A stretch of DNA of 64,000 bases from Bemisia tabaci (lineage: Eukaryota > Arthropoda > Insecta > Hemiptera > Aleyrodidae). Both the position numbers and the translations under genes were made by a program. Under the pieces are notes generated by a model. It was not told the DNA's origin. It did not search any database and saw only the letters and a program-made list of their open reading frames with translations. Position 1 is the stretch's first letter. Each line of letters starts with the position of its first letter. The stretch lies in NCBI RefSeq assembly GCF_918797505.1, contig NC_092799.1, positions 27,528,382 to 27,592,381 of the forward strand, written 5' to 3'. This document shows, one piece after another, positions 55,730-64,000 of this stretch.

Positions 55730-57640
55730 AAACCATCGTCCGATGATATTTTGAAAGCTTTCAGCTTTATTTGTAGGTAGTTTAATTGACTCGGAAAGAA
55801 AACACTTCATTCAATGTCGTAAACTTCACTGTGTTAGATTTTCCTTAACTCTTGTGTAATCTGCCTTTCTCACGAAGCGTTTGTTTCCCCTGGGTTTATT
55901 AAATGTTTTAGATTTAGTTCTTTTACTTGAGTGATTTTACGCTAACGCAAGAAAAACCGTGTCGTCGCATGGGTCATGAACAGCAGAGGGCAAAATAATT
56001 TAAATGCAAAAATTATATGTGGCCATACTGACATGGATGATATGATTCTCAAACAACGCACAGCAACTCAAATTTTGCAACTCTGCTCTTCATGCATTAG
56101 AAACATTTGACAAATTGTGGGTCGGGCTACACAATTGTGGTATTTACACATAAGTAAAACTTCATTTTTTAGGATAACTAGTAAAGTAGAGGTGTGTAAA
56201 GCACTAGGTAATTCTTCAATCCTCTAAATCTTTAATTTGCTTTACTTGAATTTGAAGAACCTCCTTCGGAACCTCTGAAAGTCCCATGCTTTAATTTCAA
56301 TTTATGTGAGTTGCTAAAACACCTTGTCATCTTGAAGAGATGTAACATGATCATTGAGGGCTAATGAACAATACCGCCTACCCAATTGACAATTTTCATA
56401 AAATTGACTCAGCGATTTTGTTGCGTTCCACAATAGATTTAAAATACCTACGCATGTTGATAGATTTAGTTTTTCGTCAATGCATGGAGAATGGAGTGCC
56501 ATAATGACGCAGTAATACACGAAAATTTGCAAATTAACTTGAACCTTACAAAGATGGCCGAGTTTTCTCATCGTCCTTCAAAATTGTAAGTTTGCAGACA
56601 GACGGTATTGTTCCTTCTAGCTTTGGACATTCATTTCTTTCTTCCTTGATACAATACATGTAATTCTAAGTAGTAGTGTAGGTAAGTATATTTTCAGAAT
56701 TAATGAAAATCATTTAATCGTTTCGTTTTCTATGATGGATTTCAAATAAAATTACTCGCCTAACATAAATGCTCATTCATGAGAAGACAACATTCTTGTG
56801 TTTTGATTTTTGGTTTCGAACTTGTATACCAGCGTTAGGTATGCGCTCGATCACACGAGTGATATCTCTCTTTTCTAATACCTATCGTGCCTGAAAGAGA
56901 GATCGGGATTAAGTTTAACCCTTATTCACCGTCGATCTTTATCAAACTCGTGTTTTTGATTTTTAAACGTTCTAGACATGATTCTGTCGTTAGAACTCAC
57001 GAGTCCTGCTATATGTTTCTATGTGCATTGTGTGCTACTTATAAAATTACTCATTATGGAGCCACATTTTAGTTTTAGAACGAACGCTGAGGGACCATTA
57101 TTCAATCACACGGTATTGTTTTCTGAAAAAATAGAAGAACGTATGAAAGAGTAAGCTAGAAATGTGAGCATCGAAAGAAAAAAATCAACTGAGACAGATT
57201 AAATACCTACTTAGGCAGTTATCGATGACACAAAAGGATACGGACTTCCTAAGTAAAACCGTTTCGATTGAAACATCTATTTATATGCTTTTATGATTAT
57301 GATGATGATGATGAGGATGATGGTGATGGATTCAGTTGAATTGATAAGTTTTAAGTGCGAAAGGAAGACAAAAGTACATGTAGGAATGAAGTTTCAATGA
57401 AGAGAGGTAATTTCAAAGTTATTCTCATGAAATTTATTTACAAATACCACAGCGTTATTTTGACGAACTTTGTACATGAATGAGTAGATTTAAGATTCAA
57501 ATATAGTAAAAATACAAATAATACATTGAAAACACATATAGTAATATAAACATACGTACATTTTAATAGACACAAATAACATAACATAGCAAGTGCATAA
57601 TAAGTATATGACAGATATCGCAAAATCACTGGAATTAAGG
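55730..57640. other. Gene-poor stretch with a GAT microsatellite
   Basis: No supported gene is present. A (GAT)n-like microsatellite occurs at 57297-57331. The remaining ORFs are short and without features. Confidence 0.4.
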
Positions 57641-57652
57641 GATTCGTCACTG

Positions 57653-58179
57653 CAGGCTCGGACTGGCGTGAATAAAGTTAGGCCATGGCGACGCATCGTG
57701 AGGGCCCCCACGGGGGGTTGAGGTGGGGGGACTCCCCCCAGGGAAGAGAGGTATCCCGGGGGCGGTAGCCCCCCGGAAAATTTTTGGATCTCTTTTATCC
57801 CCAGCATGCAATTTTATCCTCGCGGACACTTATAAAATTTTTAACTCTTTGAGGTTCAGATTGTTACAATATTCGAAATAATACGCAATCTTGAGACCAC
57901 GTAAGTTTTAGTATACGTCGAAAAATTTCACTGAAATAACTTGTAACAGTGGAGGCGCCCGACTCGAGGGCCCCAGTCGTCGAAAATTAATTAACCCTTA
58001 GATTGCAGAGTCTTAAAATTAATGGAAACAATTTTGGGGCTCTTTCCTCGGGAGCCCTGCGGACGACGGCAATGAAAGAGAATTAAAAAAAAATTGTGGG
58101 GCCCTCTTGCTCGGGGGCCCCGGGGGCCTTCGAGGACGAGGGCCTTCTGCGCCGTGCGGCTCTGGCAAGTCCGAGCCTG
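57653..58179. mobile_element. hAT-like MITE, older copy
   Basis: Termini CAGGCTCGGACT and AGTCCGAGCCTG are perfect 12-base inverted repeats, related to those of the element at 44962 (shared CGGACTGGC). Nearby 8-base sequences ATTCGTCA (57642-57649) and ATTTGTCA (58180-58187) look like a decayed target duplication, with CTG left between the left copy and the element. The interior is GC-rich with G/C runs and has no ORF. Confidence 0.6.
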
Positions 58180-58561
58180 ATTTGTCAGCCCCTTATAAAT
58201 ATAAACTTATTTCAAGCTCCTTATAAACTTTACGAAATCGTGAACACGAAAGGTATTAAAATTAGACATAAATAGGTACAGTGAGAGTAAGGTGTGACAG
58301 AGAATAGAATAAGGTAAAGGGACAGAGGGAGCCGGAACCGCAATTTAGCATGACATCGGCTCCTCTGCCCACCTTCTTTAAGAAGGATTTAACACAAACA
58401 GTGGGCTAATGATAATGAAAACATCAAGAAGTAGTAGTTTGTCAGCCCCTTGCCTACTCCGGCGAAACTGCAGAATGCGACTCCTACCGTGAAGGAGGCA
58501 ATTTGACCAACCTTCACATGACAATATTACACTAAATGATAAGATTTTGCTTAAGAACTTA
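58180..58561. other. No supported gene
   Basis: The phrase TTTGTCAGCCCCTT occurs at both 58182 and 58438, perhaps a small direct duplication. Nothing gene-like was seen. Confidence 0.35.
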
Positions 58562-58680
58562 GACTCGTTCTAACTAACTTATAAAAGAACTTAAACTCGT
58601 TCGAATTGCTCTCTACATTCACAATACAGGGTTTCGTCAAGGTGCGTAGTTGACCTCGCAGTGTTGGATCGTGAATTCTC
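58562..58680 (-). repeat. Partial copy of the 31864-type repeat
   Basis: On the minus strand it carries ATCCAACACTGCGAGGTCAA, GTGAATGTAGAGAGCAATTC and GAACGAGTTTAAGTTC, matching the first third of the family. The rest of the repeat is absent. Confidence 0.6.
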
Positions 58681-58796
58681 TTTCTGCGCTGTGTAAAAAT
58701 GTGTAAGAATGCTTAGATTGTGTGTGCAGGAGGGTGTGTGAGAATTTGTGTTCCCACAGCCCCGCCCCATTTCAGGTTTACCTAAGTTCAAACTCG

Positions 58797-59270
58797 TAGG
58801 CCCCAGTTGAATGTCAATTTAAGTCGTTTTCGCGTAGGATCCCGTTTTTTTAATTTGTAAATATTCATTGATTGTAAGGATCAGCAAACAACTTGTTGCG
58901 TTATTGTATTCAGAAGTGGACCCAAATCATCACAGCAGGCGCAGCCACGTGTGTGACTATGAGTGCCTGCGTACGCTAGAAGCGATTTTGGAAATTTTGA
59001 ATTATGAATGCGCCATATCTTATGTGACCCCTCCCCATTTCTTGGTCCCCCCCCCCTTTGAGGCAGGGGCTACCAGCTGGGGTCCGCAGGATTGCTAAAC
59101 CTGTGACGGTACTGAGTACAGTCCCCCATACGGGACACACGAGCTCACTACAAACCACCCCCCTCACAATTTCTCACTAAATTATTTATCAATAAACAAA
59201 ATCTAAATCATCAATTATGATTTGTATTCTCATTTTTCATGTGTAGAAAATTTCTTAAAAAAAAAAAAAA
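58797..59270 (+). repeat. Unclassified repeat with A-rich tail, copy 1
   Basis: A block from TAGGCCCCAGTTGAATGTCA to about 59205 recurs in parts at 62442-62652 (first half) and 63749-64000 (second half), all in the same orientation. After it comes AT-rich sequence and a run of about 15 A residues at 59257-59271, as at a retroposon 3' end. No protein is encoded. It could be the 3' end of a non-LTR element. Confidence 0.6.
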
Positions 59271-59279
59271 ATTGACTCA

Positions 59280-60560
59280 GCTTCGCGGGTGCGTCAGACT
59301 CGAACCTGTAGGTATCCGAGCAACTCGCGGTATATCATTACAATCTCTTCAGTGAAAGCCACCTCTAGACAGTCCCAAAGAAAAATAACGGCTTTTTCCG
59401 AAAAAAGGGCGTTGTCGGAGGGCCTCGGCGGAGCCGTTCCCGGCAACGAGGGCCAGATTTCACCTTACGAAACCACGTGCAGCCCGTCAACAGGTGTCTC
59501 ATGGAGAAGTCCTATTACCTGCCGGCTTCAACCAAGGATCGCACTTGAAATTTTAAGAGGATCTCCTCAGAACTCCATCCCCTCACCACCTCTCAGAAGT
59601 AAAGAGGGAGAGGGTTTTGTTTTCTTTTTGACTACGAGATTGTCAACAGGGTTGCTCTCGACCTAGATGACAGATGAGACCCATTGCATGTGTCACGTGG
59701 AAAACAATTTTGTCCGGACTCGATGACAAACGATGCATTCTAGAGGACGGAGTAAACACTCGAAACAGGTATTTTTACCCGTTATAATCAAACGAGTGTA
59801 ATCCAAAAAACCTGTATAGAAATGTATTATATTTAAACCTCAAGAAATTGTTTGCAAAACCCGCAGGAGTTAGAGTAAAAAAGTAAGCGGTCCTCGGCGA
59901 TGCTGTTCCCCCCCCCCCCATTCAAATATTATTGTATAAATCGAGCTGCATCCAGGCAAAGTGTGGCGGCGCGGCACTCGCACTCAGCAGTGCGCGTGGC
60001 GTGCTGACGCGCCCGCTCGACGCAATTCCGACTTCGGCCGCTAGTTGCAGTTCGATCGCTCGGTTCCCTATCGCAAAGCTGCAAACCAGCCTGGTAGGGA
60101 GTCGGCGATCGACTATAAATAGTGGCCGGAGCATAGGCTGGGCACCAGTATTTGATCAAGATTTGTAAAAGACCAACCAGTCCCAGTCATCGGCCCGTCC
60201 CGTAAGCACCAGGGCTGAGGCCCGAACCTCCGCGGCTCAGACCCGCACTACCACCACGCCCCGGACGCGTACACCAAACTCGGCTCAGACCCGAACCCCC
60301 CCCCCCTCCCCACCTCATACCCACTCTCAAACCTTAGACCTGTTCATATATATGTGTATGTGAAGCTAATAATTGAGATAGTATAAATAAATATGTGTCA
60401 TGTAGCCCTCATAGTTCATCCTTTATCAGAATCCAAAAACCACCCTCCTTACAAAAGACGGCATTGTTCGTGTCGCGTCAGTGAAAACAACGGGCAACAC
60501 ATTGCGTCGTCCGCTCGTAAAACTCTTTCGCCTTTCCGTCGATTGAGATTTGGGACTCTC
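59280..60560. other. GC-rich mixed sequence, no gene assigned
   Basis: Two C runs (about 59908 and 60299) and a stretch with repeated CTCAGACCCG words near 60200-60300 are visible. No gene is supported. Confidence 0.35.
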
Positions 60561-60568
60561 CATTGTTG

Positions 60569-60641
60569 TAAATACATAGCCATCAGCTGCCTCCGGCTCG
60601 AAGGCCTCTTCATGGAGGCTGATGGAGATTGAATCAGCTGA
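60569..60641 (+). repeat. 73-base structured repeat, copy 1
   Basis: This segment is repeated with one difference at 63618-63690. It contains facing arms CCATCAGC (60580-60587) and GCTGATGG (60618-60625), which enclose a CTCC/GGAG extension. A further ATCAGC (60633-60638) can pair with the same GCTGAT, so two alternative stems are possible. Confidence 0.7.
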
Positions 60642-60925
60642 TTGAATAGGAAATATCTATAACTCGTTCCTTTTCCCGTATGTTTAAGTTTGCGGAGGCT
60701 ACCTTGGAGGCAGCTTCCGAAAAGAAAGAAAGCCATCTTTTTGATCTTGAGTTATTTTTTTTCCCACTGAGTTCCCCGATATTGCTATTTTCTTTGTATT
60801 TTTCTGATTTCTTTTTGATTTTGTTCACCATTATCCATATTTTCTACACATTACATTTTGATCAGCTTCATTTCTGGACTATATTTTTCATACCATCCCC
60901 GATTTCTCCCCATCGCCATTACAAA

Positions 60926-62290
60926 TTTGGTGTCAGGTGTGGGGTGATTAAACGTACTAATCACCCAGCGGCGAACTCGCGTCCACCTGTGCCTTAGTGC
61001 TACCGCGCCGCGATCCAGTTTCCACAACTTTCAAGACCGATTGAAGCGCTGCAGCTGAAGAAATACCACTGAAGGCCGCTCTAACATCCAAAACCAAGCC
61101 AACCTGACGGTCGAAGAGCCTGACTATCAAAAAGACCTGCGAACACCGAGGAGAACGCCAAGCCGCTCGGACGGACTCCGGTACGACCACCACCCGCAGG
61201 ATGATCTTCAGCTCCCGCTTGACTTTCGTAAGAAGACTCTAAGACGAAAAATTATCTTTTCTTTCTCTCTCAGACTTCAGTGTTTTTTTTTTCTAGTCTC
61301 TCAGTTTTTTTTGTGTTGTTGTTGAGCTCAAGTTATCCTTACAAACAGAATTTGTTTCTCGTAGGTTCTCTTTTTTTTTCCAGGTATTTCCATTTTTTTT
61401 TTCTCCTCTCCCTCTTCCAATTTTTTCTTGGTTGTTGGATTTTTTTTTCTCTTTCTTCTCTTGTTCCGCTCGTACTCCGTCCATTTTCTCCTTTAGCCCG
61501 ATGTCCAGGGGATTTTTTAAACCAAACCGAGAACAGAAATTGAGAAAGCTAGAGTTAACCGCCAACCTAGCCCATGCCTTGTTAAACTTAGCTCAAATTC
61601 AAGAAGAGACAGGAAGCGCTCTATCCCAACAAAAATTGGAAAACGCCGCGGAGCGATTAATTAGAATTTTGAACCGCTCTCTGAAAATGCCACAGTTTGA
61701 AAAAAAAAAGCCTTCTGACAATAACCCTAACGACCGACGAACAAAACTAACTAGGAAGCGACGAACCTTACAAAAGGGTCAGCTCCTGACTAATCACAAA
61801 CAAAAGGAGAGCACCTGCCCGATCGTGAACCCTGATTCTAGCGGTTCCCTCGGCCCAGGAGCGATCCCGGAGTTACTCTAACGACGAGGAAAGCCGCGGC
61901 CCTCTCGCAGGAGCCAGCTTTCCTGGACTGACGACATCTGGAAATATTCAACAGTAGTTGGAGGATTTCCGGATGACCACTTGGACATCTACTGGGGAGG
62001 AGGAGATAAAAGCTGAACTTGATACTGTGTTTGAGAGATTGTGCCAAGCGGCCGAGAAATATTTCGAAGAGAGAAGGCTCAGAAAGGGGAATTCTCACGG
62101 TCTCTTCCAGACCAAGAACGGCGTGCGCCGCAGTAGGAAACAACGCCAGGCAGCGAAGCGCTACCTAGCTCAGGTCAATAGCGAGAGCCAGAAGGGTAGT
62201 CCGTGCGCAGAGCCCACGGAAAATAGTAGGCAGACGGACCCAAGCGCCAACGGCGACGTAGTTTCAAATTGCAACTTGTGAATCCTCAAA
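60926..62290 (+). mobile_element. Possible retroelement leader and gag-like ORF remnants
   Basis: TTTGGTGTCAGGTGTGGGGTG at 60926 resembles the primer-binding region found just after the 5' LTR of some gypsy-like elements. Downstream lie two basic ORFs. The first (61501-61881, MSRGFFKPNREQKLRKLELT) has a helical N-terminus (ALLNLAQIQEETGSALSQQK) and a basic tail. The second (61973-62281, MTTWTSTGEEEIKAELDTVF) is also helical and basic. Neither matches a family I can name. They could be gag pieces of an unclassified retroelement. The flanking repeats at 58797 and 62442 support a mobile origin. Confidence 0.35.
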
Positions 62291-62441
62291 ACCCCGTAAA
62301 TTCGTGGACGGCACCGAAACAGGCACTACCCAGGAACACGACTCCACGCTCTGAGAGCACCGGACGTCCGTGAACCGCAGCTTGTGGTATACGGCGGCGA
62401 ACGCAAGTACGCCGACGGACCTAAGCGCCAACGGTAGTGAG

Positions 62442-62652
62442 TAGGCCCCAGTTTAATGTCAATTTAAGTCGTTTTCGCGTAGGATCCCGTTTTTTTAATT
62501 TGTAATTATTCATTGATTGTAAGGATCAGCAAACAACTTGTTGCGTTATTGTATTCAGAAGTGGACCCAAATTATCACAGCAGGCGCAGCCACGTGTGTG
62601 ACTATGAGTGCCTGCGTACGCTAGAAGCGATTTTGGGAATTTTAAAATATGA
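62442..62652 (+). repeat. Unclassified repeat, copy 2
   Basis: This matches the first half of 58797-59205 from AGGCCCCAGTT to ATATGAATG with few changes, then diverges abruptly at GGCGCGGCAAACCCGCG. Confidence 0.7.
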
Positions 62653-63106
62653 ATGGCGCGGCAAACCCGCGTTTTATCGGTGTTGATAGCCCTCCCAAGG
62701 CAGGGCGAGGCTCGACCAGTTCCGAGTCAAGTGAAGGGGGTAGCCAGAGCCTTAGACCCAGGGAGCTCACTAGAGCTGGGCCCTGGGATTATTCTCTGGA
62801 GGACAGGCGATGGAGCTTGCCGTAGGCCGCTTCTCATCCCTGTGGCTCCAGAGTCTCACCGGATTCGTGGAGAGACTGGCGATCGAGCGGCATTTGTCCG
62901 CTCCTCATCCCGTCGACCCAGATCAAACGGTATATGAATTGTGCATTATGCTCGAAATTTGTATATTATTTTATAAGTAATGTGCGTGTGGTTTGTTCAA
63001 TGGTATCAAGGATCCTGATTATAAATCATGTGAGGAGACGCCCAATTTTCCCAGACAATTCGTCATTTCAGGGGGAAATTGGCAACGTCAGGAGGGTCAC
63101 CGACTG

Positions 63107-63292
63107 CCCCCCCCCCCCAAAAGCCCCCACTGTTGTGTTGCGTCGTGGTCTGCACGATATCTCTCTCTATAGAGAGACCACGGGCGACCACTGTCCGACA
63201 CAACAGCCCCCCCCCCCCCTGGAGTCCTGTGACGTCAGCTCGAGATATCTCTCTTTAGAGACGTCCCGTCGGCTGACGTCGCGACGCTCCAG
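63107..63292. repeat. Two C-run-plus-hairpin units
   Basis: A C run near 63106-63118 is followed by a nested hairpin. Its arms are CTGTTGTG 63130-63137 with CACAACAG 63199-63206, GTGGTCT 63145-63151 with AGACCAC 63175-63181, and the tip CTCTCTATAGAGAG 63163-63176. A second C run follows (about 63207-63219), then another hairpin (GACGTCAGC 63231-63239 with GCTGACGTC 63272-63280, outer GGAG with CTCC). Both loops include GATATCTCTCT. Confidence 0.65.
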
Positions 63293-63617
63293 AAAACGAC
63301 CCCCTTTCGACCCTAAACAGGGTCATCACAATCAGTGCATCTAATTATAATTGAATTATTTTCCAGGTCTTGGCAGCAGAGTTAACGGCCATCAGACCTA
63401 CCAGATTCGAGCCTGCAAAGAAATGCCAGGGAATCGACGTGATTATTTAATTGACATTGCAGACCGGGCGGCCAATCTTGCCTAGCGGCTGATCGGGTCT
63501 GTGGTGCGTACATCTTCGACACATTACAAAAATGTATGCCGGATTCGAGGGAAAACTGCATCGCACTAGGGAGGAAAAAGAAAAATATTTAAGACAAATT
63601 TCGTTTTCCTTTTCCCG

Positions 63618-63690
63618 TAAATACATAGCCATCAGCTGCCTACGGCTCGAAGGCCTCTTCATGGAGGCTGATGGAGATTGAATCAGCTGA
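63618..63690 (+). repeat. 73-base structured repeat, copy 2
   Basis: This is identical to 60569-60641 except for one base (CTACGG for CTCCGG). Sequence outside the 73 bases differs, so the unit moved or was kept as a discrete block. Confidence 0.7.
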
Positions 63691-63748
63691 CCAATTCTTT
63701 AATCCAAGTTATTTTGAAATACTTTGCCCTGATTATGAGCAAGTATTA

Positions 63749-64000
63749 GCCACGTGTGTGACTATGAGTGCCTGCGTACGCTAGAAGCGATTTTGGAAAT
63801 TTTAAATTATGAATGCGCCATATCTTATGTGACCCCTCCCCATTTCTTGGTCCCCCCCCCCCTTTGAGGCAGGGGCTACCAGCTGGGGTCCGCAGGATTG
63901 CTAAACCTGTGACGGTACTGAGTACAGTCCCCCATACGGGACGCACGAGCTCACTACAAACCACCCCCCTCACAGTTTCTCACTAAATTATTTATCAATA
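63749..64000 (+). repeat. Unclassified repeat, copy 3, cut by window end
   Basis: This matches 58942-59195 almost base for base from AGCCACGTGTGTGACTATGA on. It lacks the first part of the repeat, since unrelated sequence precedes it, and runs to the window edge. Confidence 0.75.

Noticed and set aside
59285..59330. tRNA-like unit on the minus strand
   Set aside because: A B-box-like GGTTCGAGTC exists, but no acceptable A-box lies at the right distance and there is no cloverleaf.
60569..60641. Hammerhead ribozyme in the 73-base repeat
   Set aside because: A CTGATG word is present, but the required CTGATGA core and the paired GAAA are not in place.

Overview
The window looks like nuclear DNA of an invertebrate, most likely an arthropod and probably an insect. 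The base composition is AT-rich, real coding regions are few and widely spaced, and splice-acceptor-like sequences and AATAAA signals occur. Almost every recognisable transposon is of an animal type: RTE, Jockey, Ty1/copia, Ty3/gypsy and Bel/Pao fragments, hAT-, Mutator- and Harbinger-like MITEs, and tRNA-derived SINE pieces. No operons or CRISPR arrays were seen. The species cannot be named from sequence alone.

Layout. 0-9 kb: copia 3' end, a truncated F-box gene, a dispersed ~500-bp repeat, Helitron-like ends and a SINE. 9.3-19.5 kb: a locally duplicated gene on the minus strand. It has one long open copy (A, about 1.8 thousand codons) and two broken mosaic copies (B, C). 23.4-29.2 kb: Jockey-like then RTE retrotransposon pseudogenes. 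29.7-31 kb: a small intact RING-finger gene and a Bel/Pao integrase tail, both minus. 31-38.9 kb: gene-poor DNA with short-word palindrome islands, a 44-bp minisatellite, a foldback MITE, and a 206-bp tandem duplication. 39.5-43.7 kb: an intact double jelly-roll capsid-like gene, then an intact F-box gene paralogous to the one at 4.1 kb. 44-49.7 kb: an unrecognised ORF pair, a hAT MITE with a perfect 8-bp target duplication, and an inverted copy of the 500-bp repeat. 49.7-51.1 kb: a minus-strand gene made of two 204-residue modules. 51.6-54.6 kb: an internally deleted Ty3/gypsy element. 54.9-64 kb: MITEs, minisatellites, structured hairpin repeats and remnants of an unclassified retroelement.

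Five intact or nearly intact non-transposon protein genes can be supported: the long duplicated gene, the RING gene, the capsid-like gene, the F-box gene and the two-module gene. No shared pathway is demonstrated. The capsid-like gene is best read as an endogenous virus- or virus-like-transposon-derived gene; RING and F-box proteins are both ubiquitin-ligase components, but their proximity may be coincidental. The strongest leads are the intact capsid-like gene, the lineage-specific expanding gene with its mosaic copies, the two-module gene, and a set of intergenic islands each dominated by a different self-complementary word.
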